Made by a program: the position numbers and the translations under genes. A stretch of DNA of 64,000 nucleotides from Ascaphus truei (lineage: Eukaryota > Chordata > Amphibia > Anura > Ascaphidae), in NCBI GenBank assembly GCA_036426205.1, contig CM071573.1, positions 45,165,664 to 45,229,663 of the forward strand. The letters run 5' to 3'. This document shows positions 1-11,755 of the stretch, one piece after another. Position 1 is the first letter of the stretch; each line of letters begins with the position of its first letter. The notes beneath the pieces are model-generated. The model searched no databases. It was given only the letters and a program-made list of their open reading frames with translations, and was not told the origin of the DNA.

Positions 1-185
1 TCTCTAGCGACGGGGTCATTGATTGGTTTAGAGACAGTCACATGTGACGACAGTCTGTAAAAAATCAAATTTAACCCGCTTCCAAATTTTTGGTTGCGCC
101 GTCGCGCTTACTGTAAGCGCTGGCGACGGAGTCAATTGTTTGTTTTGGAGCGGCATCGCGTAGCTGTCACTATAAGCGCAGCCAC
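1..185. mobile_element. PIF/Harbinger-like MITE, cut by the window start
   Basis: Its right part closely matches the reverse complement of the complete element at 11487-11752, including the distal TIR with a CACTATAAGCGC core. The other end lies outside the window. It is non-coding. Family assignment comes from the complete copy, which has TTA target duplications. Confidence 0.6.
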
Positions 186-336
186 AGCAACATGTCTCTG
201 GCGTGAAATAGTGTCTATCACTATTAATGTTTACTTTCAGAACACCGATAACTTTGTATGTGTCTGACTGATCTGTGCGAGGTTCATGCAGGAGATCAAT
301 GACACAATACACAAGACAGTACAGTGGATGTAGAAC

Positions 337-502
337 TGGGGCGGCCAACTCCAGTCCCCAAAGGCCACAAACAGGTAAGGTTTTCAGGATATCCCTGCTT
401 CAGCACAGGTCAAAGACTGAGCCACTGATTGAGCCACCTGTGCTGAAGCAGGGATATCCTGAAAACCTGACCTGTTTGAGGACCGGAGTTGGCCACCCCC
501 AA
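337..502. mobile_element. hAT-like foldback MITE (family A), copy 1
   Basis: A nearly palindromic element: TIRs of the type GGGGCGGCCAACTCC pair with the other end, and the two halves carry matching inverted blocks (GGATATCCCTGCTTCAGCAC). It is flanked by the same 8 bases, TGTAGAAC, at 329-336 and 503-510. An 8-bp duplication and a CAGGGGTGG-type end are hallmarks of the hAT superfamily. It has no coding capacity, so it must have been moved in trans. Confidence 0.8.
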
Positions 503-510
503 TGTAGAAC

Positions 511-980
511 ATGCAATATTGCTGCTGCTGCTGCTGGCAATTAACTGGTTAAAGAAGGTGTCCATACACAAAGTGGAACGGTCCGGGAAAGAAGAGAAAA
601 AGGAAACGCACTGTGCAGTGACCAACATCACAAAATACTGTAGCTGAAAATAAAAATACATTTTCAAAAAAGCACCGTACTTTCAGCAGAAGAGTAACCG
701 GGTACAACTGAGAACAGAAATGTGATGCAGTAGTGGAGTGATGCGGACGCAGGGCACATGCAGCGCTAAGCGAGGCACTGTTTTACTTTGTGGCGGAGGA
801 CATTATCCGTGACCTTGGGGAGCGCACACAGTATTTTTTCATGAATGCTTTTTAGTTCCCTCAGAAATAGAATTGTTAGACAAAAGGGCAGCCGGCTCGC
901 CTTATTCTGTGTGCAATGAGTGGAATCAAAGTAGGGTTGTTAATATTTTCTGGGGGGGTGGGGAAGCCCAGACGGAGAGT
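511..980. other. Unclassified sequence
   Basis: No gene seen. A short GCT-type triplet run lies at about 522-536. The rest is mixed-composition DNA with stop codons in all frames over gene-like distances. Confidence 0.5.
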
Positions 981-988
981 GTAGAAAA

Positions 989-1166
989 CAGGGGTGGCCA
1001 ACTCCAGTCGTCAAGGGCCACCAACAGATCAGGTTTTCAGGATATCCCTGCTTCAGCACAAGTGGTGCAGTACCGAGACACTGATTTAGCCACCTGCGCT
1101 GAAGCAGGGATGTTCTGAAAACTTGACCTGTTGGTGGCCCTTGAGGATTGGCGTTGGCCACCCTGG
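989..1166. mobile_element. hAT-like foldback MITE (family A), copy 2
   Basis: Same palindromic structure as the copy at 337. TIRs start CAGGGGTGGCCAACTCC. Flanks GTAGAAAA (981-988) and GTATAAAA (1167-1174) match in 7 of 8 positions, consistent with an aged 8-bp target duplication. Confidence 0.8.
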
Positions 1167-1174
1167 GTATAAAA

Positions 1175-2210
1175 TATGTAACAAGCCTGGTATCTCTGTG
1201 TGTGGCACATTTCTGTGATACCACCTTCTTAATATTATCATTAATCTTATTATTGTTTAGTTGTATATTGAACAATCCAAACGGGGGGGAAAAAAGTGTG
1301 TTACTGCAAAGGCCCATGTTACATGCACTCAGTACCCATGAGTAAATGGATTTGAGGATACAACGTAGCTTTTAATGCTGTAGTAACAAACATATATACA
1401 TATAGGAATGAATAACACACAAAATTACACAAAGGTACAGCACTATTGGATACAAATTCTATATACAAAGTTCACAGAGAGATTCAAATTGCAGAACAAA
1501 CCATGCACACACAACGTTACAGCGGGTGCATGCTGACAAAATACAGGGAGTAACGGAAGCAATTAGGGATACGAGAATTAAACATAAGCACAAGGAAAAA
1601 AGAGTTGCCGCACCAAATAGCTTACAATCTAATGGGATGACTGAAGTGCATGTAAGTGCAATAGGCGTCTCGCTGCATGACTCAGAACGTGGGTGTTTGT
1701 TAGAGAGAGCTGAATTTATCTCTGTGTTATTGTTGAAATGCTTTATTTAAAGGGGGCTTTATAGCTGAGCGTAAAATGCTTCTTCACCAGAAGTGCTGTG
1801 GAGTGTAAGAGATGAATACATTGTGAGGAGCAGCAATATTGTCACGTAGTGTAATTGTGTCTGAGATATAAGACCATCATATTCTGCAGTACCTTGCTGA
1901 CCTAAGTGGTACCCTAAATGTTCATCCCATGCTTCTAATCGCAGGGCCTGCTTTAACAGCATCCCCTTTACACAATATTTGGGCTGAAGCTACTCAGTGC
2001 CTGAATCCTGTCTCCATATGCAATTGTGGCATGATTGATAATTTATTTCTTGCCTTTGAATAATTGATACAAAAGGGCCATCCAAAACTATTGTGGAAAG
2101 AAACCAGCAGCCTACTTTAAAGTTCTTGAAGGTCCATCCTGACGCACATTATAACACTTGGCTTCACATAACATGGCGGTGAGCCAATCTCACCCAAAGG
2201 CGCGTTACTT
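1175..2210. other. Unclassified AT-rich sequence
   Basis: No gene, tandem array or recognisable repeat seen. Longest open frames are under 80 codons and resemble nothing I know. Confidence 0.45.
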
Positions 2211-3045
2211 CCATCCCGACCCTGAATAGGTTTTTAATTAAAGTAAAAAAAAAAGAGAAGACAGGAGAGGAAAAGAACCCTATAAATAACAATATGATGG
2301 TTAAATCATACCTACCTGTGATCTTACACTTACCCTGTGACAGTCCTATCTCAGGGTCTGGGTGGGAGTAACGCCTCCTTTATACATAACTTACGCATCA
2401 GTGAATCCCCACGGTAACTATAATGGAGCTCTGGGGGTCGGCGCTGTTAGAGGGAACACCTCTTTTGCATATCATTAGCACTAACGTCCGTTATAGTAAC
2501 ACACGGGCTCGTTACAGCTGACAACAGCCCTTAAGTTAAGGCCCATGTGCGCGCGTGACTGGGTGCCTGGCGGCGCTCGTTCCCGGCAACACGATCTGGT
2601 GGACTCCAGGCAGCACGCGACAGGGAGGCGTGGTGTGGGGCGCGTCCATAACCTCACACGGCTGGTTCGCCCTCATTGGCTGAACCGTCGCCGTGACGTG
2701 GCCAGCGCTCCATTGCCACTAGAAAAGATAAAATCTTGTCTTTGCAAAATGTGGTCGCGCATCGTGCCGGGGCGCACAGTCTGCTACTGGGGCTTGTTTG
2801 TGCCGCGCACAGCGTGGCAGCCACCGGGGACCTAACCTAACAGTGCGTTACTGAGCTTTGAAGATCCTCGTTAGCACATAATGAGATGTAAACTGAAGTT
2901 AACGTATTTAACGTCTTCTGAGGATCTACCCCATATGGGCGTATTGGGTAATCTGCGATATCGCCAGATCCCCATTGACATTAAAGGGTTTTTTCCGCGC
3001 AGTAGCGCCAGATCGGCACTAACGCAGCTTACTGAATAAGCCCCT
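2211..3045. mobile_element. TTAAC-rich non-autonomous element (family C), interrupted copy
   Basis: Shares phrases such as a GAGGATAC-like block and repeated TTAAC/GTTAA motifs with the cleaner copies at 10494-11037 and 3046-4432. A Harbinger-like MITE interrupts it at about 2537-2836. Edges are approximate and the superfamily is not clear. Confidence 0.4.
2537..2836. mobile_element. PIF/Harbinger-like MITE (family B)
   Basis: GC-rich insertion in AT-rich surroundings. It carries the block GCTGGTTCGCCCTCATTGG, also found in the copies near 3650, 45520 and 59280, and begins next to TTAAGGCC as the other copies do. The right TIR is degraded. The long frame inside it is not a gene. Confidence 0.6.
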
Positions 3046-3096
3046 TAGTCCCAGATCAACAAAGCTTAATTAACTGACTTAATGTGATGCTAACCC

Positions 3097-3415
3097 AGGG
3101 GTGCGCAAACTTTGCCCCCTGTGCACCCCTATCTGCAGTCCTCCCTCCCCCGCTCGCAGCCCCCTTCATGGCAACACAACATTACGTGACCCCGCTGCGT
3201 CATTTGATGCCAGAGACATGGTAAGGAGGGGAGTGCAGGCAGTGGGGCGCAGGGGGGAGGTATTGCGTGGCTGGAGACAAGGTAGGGGGAGTTGCAGAGG
3301 CCTCACGCGATCCCCCGGCATTTAATTTAAATGTATTGGGGAAGAGCGGGGGGCCTCTGCAACTGCTGCACCCCGCCTGAAAAATCTTGCACCCCCCAGT
3401 TTGTGCACCCCTGCA
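3097..3415. mobile_element. hAT-like MITE (family D), nested
   Basis: Starts CAGGGGTGCGCAAAC and ends with the inverted form, GTTTGTGCACCCCTG. Related copies lie at 5836, 44926 and 61713. The 44926 copy has a perfect 8-bp duplication, which supports hAT. No clear duplication remains here. Confidence 0.65.
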
Positions 3416-3529
3416 TTAACTCAAGTTAATGTCACATTCAATTCAACCGTGTATCTTCAAAGGACAATAACATAACTTTAGGTCCTGGTTACTAATGGCT
3501 GTTAGTGATAATAACAAGCAACTGATGTT

Positions 3530-3833
3530 GTGGCCAGGCAGGGAGCGAGCGCTGGCGTCACGCGCTCTGCTGGGCTGGGCGATTTATGGCCAGCTAGTTG
3601 CACAGGGGGGCTGTTGGGGGGAGCGGCCATGACATCACAGAGCTGGTTCGCCCTCATTGGGCAAACCGCTCACGTGACGCGCCAGCAAGCAGCAAAATCA
3701 AATTTGCTTGCCTCTGCAAGCAACTAAGCGCTGTGCATGCGCAGGCGCTCGCTCATGCTGGCCACACACATTGCAGCAATGTGTTTTATCGTGGCCAGCG
3801 CGAGCCCACTCGGCATCACCCTGGACAAGGCCT
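3530..3833. mobile_element. PIF/Harbinger-like MITE (family B), nested
   Basis: Contains GCTGGTTCGCCCTCATTGG and a CTCACGTGACG block as in the other family B copies, and ends GGCCTTA. GC-rich and non-coding; frames here are chance. Confidence 0.6.
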
Positions 3834-4162
3834 TATATGCAAATGAGGCATTACCATAACAGTGCATATCCACCACCACTTAGTCCTACTTAGTTATGTC
3901 GTTACGCACATCCGGACCCTGAAATAGTGCTTTAACAGGGGTCTAGATGGGTGTAACACTACAGATAAGCATGAGTTATCTAGCATAGTGTTATTTCCCT
4001 TTCCTCTCCTTTTGAATTTGAGTTAAACGCCTAGAGTCAGACAGAAGATCACCTTATTGGAAGAGAAGCAACGTTATGCTACAACGTGATGTTAACCCTA
4101 TGCTAATGAGAATTAGAACGGCTGTGAGGATACACGTTAACATCAGGGAACAGAACGTCCGC

Positions 4163-4394
4163 TCCTGATTTGTGTATCGCCCCGTTATGAGCCCTGATTT
4201 GGGTAACGCCCCGTTATGAGCCCTGATTTGGGTAACGCCCCGTTATGAGCCCTGATTTGGGTAACGTCCCATTATGAGCCCTGATTTGGGTAAGGTCCCG
4301 TTATGAGCCCTGATTTGGGTAACACCCCGTTATGAGCCCTGATTTGGGTAACATCCCATTATGAGCCCTGATTTGGGTAACGCCCCGTTATGAG
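4163..4394 (+). repeat. 29-bp minisatellite, 8 units
   Basis: Eight head-to-tail units of 29 bp around the phrase CCTGATTTGGGTAACG. Units differ at a few positions (CGCC, CGTC, GGTC, CACC, CATC variants). The first is the most diverged. The array sits inside a family C element. Confidence 0.9.
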
Positions 4395-4439
4395 TCCAGA
4401 ATAAGCAAAGCTTTGTGGATTTGGCCCTTTGATCTTTCT

Positions 4440-5420
4440 CACATTCTGTGTATTAAATCTGTGACCTTTCTGACCAGAAGTAAAACTCCAACACGATTCA
4501 TTGACCACTGTATCATTTCTTCCCCCTTTATGGTGGTTTCTCTTGGGGTAAATTTTCTGATAGTTGAGATTTATATTTTTACTGGAGGGCATCAAGAGAG
4601 AAACAGCCAAGTCAGATCTTATCGTTATTGTGTCAGTGCTCTGTGTGCTACCAAATTATACTGACAGTCATCTGTGTTTTTCAGCAGTGATTTGGATACT
4701 CAAGTATGATTAAAATGTAAAGTATACTGTGGGTCTGTGCTGGCTGAGGTTGACAACACAACAGATGCAGTCTGTATCACTACAATTCCAAGGACTCATA
4801 TGCTGAAATGAGGAACTGGGTAACACTTTTCATTGGATAAGGCAGTATGGCCAAATGATGATATGTAAGAAATAGACATTCAACACTCTTTCTACTAATT
4901 AGTTTGGGTATTTCAGTGCATTGCCATTCAAGAGCAAGACATCCTAATTTCTGTTCTGAGCTAAAATCCAGGCTATACAGCATAAGTCATAGGGCAAATC
5001 TTTTGTAAGTACATATATTAACCCTTTTGCTGCAATAGAGGTCAGTTCACCAACACTCCCTGGTACACAAACTGATACACGATGCACACACACATTGCCA
5101 CACTAACATTGTTACACACATAAAGGCACTGATACACATGGGTTCGATACAAAAACACTGATACATATCTCAGCAACACTGTTCCCCTTACTTCTCTGCC
5201 CTCATCCCCAAATATATCCCTAAATGCCCCATAATTCTGCTCCTCCAGCCGTATTGGGACTAGCTGTGTGGCGGAACCCAATTCCACGCTAACACCCCCT
5301 AACATCCACACCCCCAAACCTTAATGGGATCAGCTATGTGGCTGGACCATACTCCATCCTGAGACATTCTCTGTCCCACAATGAGCAGCCACTTTGCATT
5401 TTGTTTCAACCTTGCCTCTT
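4440..5420. other. Unclassified sequence
   Basis: No gene seen. Around 5045-5170 there is a CA-rich stretch with repeated ACTGATACACA-like phrases on the plus strand. No TIR or tandem unit recognised. Confidence 0.45.
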
Positions 5421-5424
5421 ATTC

Positions 5425-5600
5425 CTTCTAGAGTGTAAGCTCTAAGGATCAGCGTCCTCATTACCATCTATATCTGTTTGCACTTGTCTGTCCTTATTTA
5501 TGTCTTTCAGTTTATGTAATATGCAAATCTCTGTATCACACTACGGGATATGTTTGCGCTGTACAAGTAAACGATAATATAGTGTGTGTGAATATATACA
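5425..5600 (+). mobile_element. Diverged LINE (L2/CR1-type) 3' tail
   Basis: Has the phrase AGTGTAAGCTC followed about 110 bases later by GCGCTGTACAAGTAAA, resembling the tail of the better copy at 27970-28607 (GATTGTAAGCTC then GCGCTATGTACATTAATG). Diverged, non-coding. Confidence 0.4.
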
Positions 5601-5835
5601 TATTTTTTTTTATTTACACATACTGTACATTGAATGATTTACACATGGAAAATGAAACACAGACCTATTATATCCTGCTGCATTTATAATGCCTGATAGG
5701 ATAGAGTTCTCTTAGTGCATAATTGCGTGTCTATATAATATATAAACCATAAGATCAATATTTAGTTTTTAAAAGTTCACACCACTTTAAAACAACCTGT
5801 CATCCTTATTTAATAAGTGGTCCTATGCCATAAGA

Positions 5836-6170
5836 CAGGGGTGCGCAAACTGGGGGGCGGGAGATTTTTCTGGGGGGGCGCAGGCGGTTGCAGAGGTCCC
5901 GCGCTCAGAGGACGCTCCGGGGTCACGTGACGTCAGGTCACGAAACCTGTGGCGTCATTTGACGCCTGTGATGTCATTTGACACAGTGTTGCCATGGAGA
6001 CGTGCCACAGCTTCTGAATCTCTGTAAGTTTTCCTGTTGCAGAGGCCTCACGTGATCCCCCCGGCATTTAATTTAAAGCATCATCTGACGTGGCGGCAGG
6101 TAGGAGGGGGGGGGGGCGCGAATCCGGAGCAGGCCAGATAGGTGGGGGCGCAGCAGGAAAAGTTTGCTCT
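5836..6170. mobile_element. hAT-like MITE (family D)
   Basis: Begins CAGGGGTGCGCAAACTGGGG and ends in AGTTTGCTCT. Flanks CATAAGACA and TCTAAGACA are similar. The interior is GC-rich with G runs. Non-coding. Confidence 0.6.
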
Positions 6171-7094
6171 CTAAGACACCCTATAAACCATTAATTTAAA
6201 TGAGCTGCAAGTTGCCTTCCAGCGTCAGAACTCGGGTGTTTTATGACTTCGCACGGCTTAGTAGATAATGCTTTTTTGAGAAAGTTTAGTTTTGCAAACA
6301 GAAACAGGCCCCTTACTTCTGTTTTCTGGGAGCTTGTGCTTTCACCTTCCTCGTTGTCTTGTGTTCATTAGTAGATGAATTTAGTAGCCGGTGACCTCTG
6401 AGAAGTTAGTTTGTCACAACTCTAATCACGAATTCCATACACAACCTGACAGAAAAGAGACACACACACTCCGCTACACAGAGAAAGCAAACAGTAATCT
6501 CAAGAGCAAACCTGGAAACAAACACGTGAGCTGAAATCATGCCCAAAACTATTTAATTGCTCAGTGAAAAGGTTACGCACATCCTTGTGACCTTTCTGGT
6601 TGTAGCTTATGTTGGCAGCTTAACTTTTGCTACATTTGTCAGTTCTTACAGCCCTGTTTCCAAATGTTGCTATGAATATAATCTAAAGATACTGTAGAAA
6701 CGAATGGTTAATGGCTAGTCAATCAATTCACTTTCTGCTATAGATCACACAAGAACAAAGGGGTTATACGGACTTTTATGTGTTGCATGTTAAAAAAAAA
6801 TTACAATAGCTGGTAGTGAATATGTTTATGCTTTGAACATTTTGGCGATGTGGGTAACGTGTGCAGCAAATTTCGGTGTTAACTTCAAAATAAATGACAA
6901 ATAGTAATATTGATGAAACAATTCCTATACTGTCCTTCTCAACCCCCCCCCCCCCCTTCCCTGAAAAGGAACCAGAGGGTTACTGGAGTTGAATTGTGTC
7001 ATTTGCAGCAGTGGGGACCCCTTATCCCGGCGATTCTTGCAGGCAGCATTTCCTAGGTTTTATATCTGATACATCATGTGGGCAAATAAGAAAG
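6171..7094. other. Unclassified sequence
   Basis: No gene or repeat unit recognised. A run of about 14 C occurs near 6944-6957. Confidence 0.45.
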
Positions 7095-7250
7095 AAAGGA
7101 GTGATACAGGCACACGGACTTCAATAAAGTGGAATTTTATGGTGCCAAACGAACTAACGTTTTGGCTAATTACTAATAGTCGAAACGTTGGTTCGTTTGG
7201 CACAATACATTCCCACTTTATTGAAGTGCGTGTGCCTGTATCACTCCTTT
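7095..7250. repeat. 156-bp imperfect palindrome (foldback element)
   Basis: The arms, from GGAGTGATACAGGCACACG to its reverse complement, fold onto each other with few mismatches around a short AT-rich centre (GCTAATTACTAATAG). Both arms contain AATAAAGTGG pointing inward on opposite strands, so each may be the 3' tail of a retroelement. The palindrome makes near-mirror open frames on both strands; these are not genes. Confidence 0.8.
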
Positions 7251-9109
7251 CCTCCATTGCTGTTTTGGGGACTATTGGATTCCCTTCTGCTATGGAGCAT
7301 GTTAAGTATTCTGTATTTGTTTTACATTGTGCCTGCATTTCTCTATTGCAATGGCAAATAAGAAGGCTCACTTGATGAGATTGTGTTTCCTATTGGCCCG
7401 TGTGACATGGGAGTTTTGTTTCCCCCTTAGTGGACTTGGAGGTCCCCAGAGCGGAAAATATTATGGTTAATCTCTGGGAACTTCCGAGCTCCTATCCCAT
7501 AAAAAAGAGGGTGGAATTAGACATACCCCAGAGCAGCCATGATTGATGCATGAAAAATGTGTTAACATGTCGATATTGTGTGACTTTGCCTGCCAAGTAA
7601 TGATATAAGGAAATTGTTATTTGGAGAAATAGGAAACGCTATGGCAGGAGTTTTGTAACCGCTCATATGGTGCGATGTATTATTTTTAGTGGCCTTTATT
7701 TACATCATAAAAAAATTAGGTTGCATTAAAAAAATTCAGGCAAATTAATAATAATGACCCTTTTCACTGCCGTGCAGGGGAAACAAGCTGTCCACGGAAG
7801 TAGACAAATTAGAATAAACATAATAGAGATGGAAAATATACGTCTACAGTAATTTCCCTATTTACTTCTAAATAAACGCGTTTGTTCTATACCAGACATC
7901 CTTTAACTAGTTTCTAACCAGTGATGCACTGTGAGGAAGTTAAAATGAAACTAAAATGTCATCTAACTTTTAACCCTCTGCACTCCTGTGGGGTGCAGTA
8001 GACTACCACAGTCACTCAAGCACATTGCGATCGCGTGACCACTCCACGGAGCGATCACATAACCATGGCATCACTGATGATGGGAACTTAAAATGGAGGG
8101 AGTCTTCCTCCTATGTTCCTCTGCCTGGTGTGTCGGATCCCAAGATGTGGTGGCTATATCATGGGACACTCAATGGGTTAAAGGACACAGCAAGCAACAT
8201 GGCTAAAATTGTGAGGGTCCAATTACCCAGCCAACTGCTGGTCATGTGTGGTGACTTTATTAAATCAATAAAGGACCATCATGCTTTTAAGATGCAAGGT
8301 GCCCGAACTTAAAAACTGCTTGGATAAAACTTGGTACAGCTCATTTACCAAACCAAATGTATTAAATGCAATACATAATTCTTTAGATCGTAAATGACAG
8401 GAATGTTTAAGAATCAATCTGATCAGGATATGGGCAATTTAACTAAGCTTGAAATACGGTAACAGATGAAACTGCAATGGGTGAAGTTTAGTCATTTTCT
8501 CCGGTAGAGCGAAAAAAATCTCATGACTTTACAATGAGAGCAGGAAAAAGAGAAGATGTGGAGGGGACTGGCATTTTGGGGATTGTAATGATAAGGTTTC
8601 ATGCATTTGGTTTCCTCCTACATGCTCATTCAGCCATATATACATCCTCTAGCGTGGGCTTCAGAGCTGTCTAGTGAGATGGAATGTTCAAGAGCTATTT
8701 GTCTGTTTGAAGATCTGTGGTTAATGAACAGTTTGGATCAAATGAGTACCCAGAATTTAAATTCCATTTTAGAATGGAACAAAGTAACAGAAAACTAGGC
8801 GGAAATGATCTGGAAGTTATAGATCAGACAGGCAGAGCTTGAATGAATGTCAAAAATGATGCCTGACTTAACATACAAAATAATTTGCTGAAAAGAAATA
8901 CAATGATTGCTGAACCTGGATGCTCTATTTTATATTAAATGATCTGACACTGTTGTGAGCAAATGGCTTACACGGGGAAAATAAAGTTTCCTGTTGCCGG
9001 TAAAAATAAACATATGCAATAAACAAGAGAGGACGAGGGCTTGACTGTACCTTCCAGATGCCTGCAGAAAGGTAGGACTTTTGTAGGATGGTGCTTATTT
9101 AATGTGCAT
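7251..9109. other. Unclassified AT-rich sequence
   Basis: No gene seen. Open frames of about 65-95 codons at 8025-8312 and 8601-8798 have no recognisable domain. Confidence 0.45.
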
Positions 9110-9117
9110 GAACTAAA

Positions 9118-9288
9118 GCAGGGGTGGGCAACTCCAGTCCTCAAGGGCCACCAACAGGTCAGGTTTTAAGGATAGCCCAGCCTCAGCACAGGTGATGCAG
9201 TCAAAGACTGAGCCACCTGTGCTGAAGCAGGGATATCCTTGAAACTTGACCTGGTGGGGGTCCTTCAGGACTGGAGTTGCCCACCCCT
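9118..9288. mobile_element. hAT-like foldback MITE (family A), copy 3
   Basis: Best-preserved copy. The TIR CAGGGGTGGGCAACTCC is mirrored at the other end, and GAACTAAA flanks it at 9110-9117 and 9289-9296. The palindromic halves contain paired AGCACAGGTG and CACCTGTGCT blocks. Confidence 0.85.
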
Positions 9289-9296
9289 GAACTAAA

Positions 9297-10490
9297 AGGA
9301 AACCAAATCCCTTCGAAGTGGTCACACGCCAGCTTTTTCTTCCATTCACATGCTTAGATTCCACTTTGTATTTCTGCAGTGATCATGCAGTACAATTAGA
9401 TGTTGATTAAAACAAAGTCGTTAAACCATTTATTGCTACCGAGGCTTCAACACATAAAACATAAGCATTTCATGAGAAAGATAATAAGTCTTTAATTAAA
9501 ATGTACCAAAATGTTTTTGGCAACTACTGTATTGTCTTTCTATCATTGATTCTCAATTTGTGGAATGTGGCAGAGACTCGCTATAAATCCCGGGTAGAAA
9601 GAAGACAGAAGACATTATTGTAGGTCCACATTGGCACCAAAACGTTGATCCTTGTGCTTCTGCACTACTAAAACATTGTTTGCCAAGGCCACTGGAGCGC
9701 CACCTTCTTTCTTCCTAGGATTTCCTATACCCAAACTTGCTGGGGCTCTCTGAGCACCTGTTGCATCTTATCATCGTAATTGTGAGTGCATCTCTATAAG
9801 GCAGTATCTTGGTGCCAGCCACTTGTAATCTATAATGAGTTCCAAAGAAGAAGACTACAATACAAAGCACGTGTGGAGGGAACATACCAGCTGTAGAATG
9901 ATTGAGATTTGAAATGTAAATGATCGTTTGCCGACTTAATGGCATAGCTTCAATAAATAACACTTACACGTGGGCTGCTTGGACGATGGAAAGGGCGTTC
10001 TTAGTCAAACAAAAAGCTTATGCTATGAATATATTGTTCTTTAAAATGTACTGAAAGCCTTTGTTGGTGGAGAAGCCAACATCACATGACTGAAAATAAG
10101 CATAATGGATATTAGAAAAGTGCATCAACTATAGACACAGCATTACCATACAGATAACTAATGGAAGAAAAAAGCATGAAACAATGATCCTTTTCCCCTC
10201 AGATGACAATGCAAACATGCGGTCCACTTATTGTCTTCAGCTATTACTATTTTTTAAATAATCTAAATAGACATTTTCTGTTTATTTGTGGCCCAAGTAT
10301 GTAAAATCTTGCCTCTATTTTATCTTAACTCATACACTCAACACTGTAAATATGATCTATCCTTAAGTCTTTGTGTTTCTAGTCCATTGAGGTTAATCCT
10401 TTATAGAGAATACTCCTCAGTTTTCATGCTATATAGTACACTTTCTTCTCCAGATCACTGAGCCGCAGGTGAAGGCAGGAGAGGATATTT
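9297..10490. other. Unclassified AT-rich sequence
   Basis: No gene recognised. Near 9630 the phrase CCAAAACGTTGATCC resembles retroelement ends elsewhere in the window, too weakly to call. Confidence 0.4.
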
Positions 10491-10493
10491 AGG

Positions 10494-11037
10494 GGCTTGT
10501 TCCATAAAGCTCAGAAAAATGGAAGTTATGTTTCCTTAGTTAACATAGTATCCTCAGAGCTAATTATAACAAAAACAATGGTCATTCTACATCACATTAG
10601 CATAGACAATTGCAGCATAACGTTGCGTTATATGCCAATAACGTGATGTTCAGTACATCTTAGTGCTACTCTGATCCAGGCCCTGAAATACTGTAGGTGT
10701 TTAACTCCAGTTGAGAAAGAGAAGAGACGGAAATAGCACTGTTCTTTAAATTGTGCATAACTGTGGTGTTACACAAATCCAAACACTGTAAAAAGCCCTA
10801 TTCCATGGTCTGGGTGGCATTAACGCCACATTTATCTATGACTTAACGTAACATTAAGTCCCTGCGTTAACCTTAAGTAGATAGGGGAGGATATGAAAAC
10901 GTTTTATTTCTGGGAGGAAACATGACCCGAAGTTATGTCATTGTCCTCTGAAGATACACTGTTAGTCTTAATGGGACAATAAGTTAGGTTAACTCCACAT
11001 TAAGTGACTTAACAGAGATTTGTGGATCTGGGCCAAG
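10494..11037. mobile_element. TTAAC-rich non-autonomous element (family C), uninterrupted copy
   Basis: The cleanest copy of the family that hosts insertions at 2.2-4.4 kb. Rich in TTAAC/GTTAA phrases, with a right end AGATTTGTGGATCTGGGCC. A fragment is repeated in reverse at 56395-56450. Non-coding; TIRs short or decayed, so class is uncertain. Confidence 0.5.
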
Positions 11038-11483
11038 GACTATTCCATCTGGCTGGGCTTAAGCTTTGGGGGCCCAAGGCAGCACGCTGGCAGTGGGCCC
11101 CCCTGTAAGTTAAGGGGACTTACCTTGATGAGCGGCCCTCCGGCAGTGTCACAGGTCATGACAACATTTAACGTCAGTCACCATGGCAATGCTGTGATAC
11201 AGGAGGAGGTCCGCTCCAGAAAAGGTAAGACTACTCTCACAAAGAAACACACACACACCTACCTCTCGGTGAAAAGCGGTCCTGCTGGTCCGGGGACTCC
11301 TCGGTCCCTCCTCTTCCTCCTCCTGTTTGCGCCGTGATCCAACTTTCACCCGACCGGAGAGGAGAGCTGGAGGAGGGGGGCCCACCTCCAGCTCCTCCTG
11401 TTGGATTGCGGCGGCGACAGTAGGAGGGAGCCTGAGACCCACCTTTTGGTGCGGGGCGCAAGGCGCTCACCTTGCCCTGTGAC
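11038..11483. other. GC-rich unclassified block
   Basis: GC-rich sequence with purine/pyrimidine-biased strands around 11300-11420. The overlapping open frames on both strands follow from composition. Possibly another decayed transposon; no ends identified. Confidence 0.35.
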
Positions 11484-11486
11484 TTA

Positions 11487-11752
11487 GGCCGCGCTTATAG
11501 TGCCGGCAACGCGACGTCGCCCGAAAACAAATGCATTGTCGCCGCTGAGTGCGCTTATAGTAAGCACGACGGCGACAAAGCAACGAGATGTTTGGAAGCC
11601 GTAATTATTTGATTTTTCAGGAGCTGTCTCCTCATTTGACAGCCCCTGAACCAATAAGGAGACTGGTCGCCCACGACATCACCGCAAAGTGAAATACAAC
11701 TTTAGCTTGCGGTGACGTCAGGCGTTGCGCCGCCGTCACTATAGGCGCGGCC
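11487..11752. mobile_element. PIF/Harbinger-like MITE with TTA duplications
   Basis: Starts GGCCGCGCTTATAGTG and ends with the inverted form CACTATAGGCGCGGCC. The trinucleotide TTA lies directly outside both ends (11484-11486 and 11753-11755), the duplication typical of PIF/Harbinger. 266 bp, non-coding. The partial element at the window start is the same family in reverse. Confidence 0.8.
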
Positions 11753-11755
11753 TTA

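Larger units (their letters stand above)
3046..4432. mobile_element. TTAAC-rich element (family C) carrying nested insertions
   Basis: Aligns in segments, reverse-complemented, with 10494-11037 (blocks around GTGTATCTTC, AGTTAAAC, GCAACGTTATGCT). It is expanded by a hAT-like element (3097-3415), a Harbinger-like MITE (3530-3833) and a 29-bp minisatellite (4163-4394). Ends carry short inverted blocks around AAGCTT and GGATTTGGCCC. Order of events: this element first, the others later. Confidence 0.5.

Noticed and set aside
4163..4394. Regular direct repeats that could suggest a CRISPR array
   Set aside because: Units are contiguous without unique spacers, and the context is eukaryotic.
7060..7375. 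Mirror-like open frames on both strands
   Set aside because: Consequence of the palindrome at 7095-7250.
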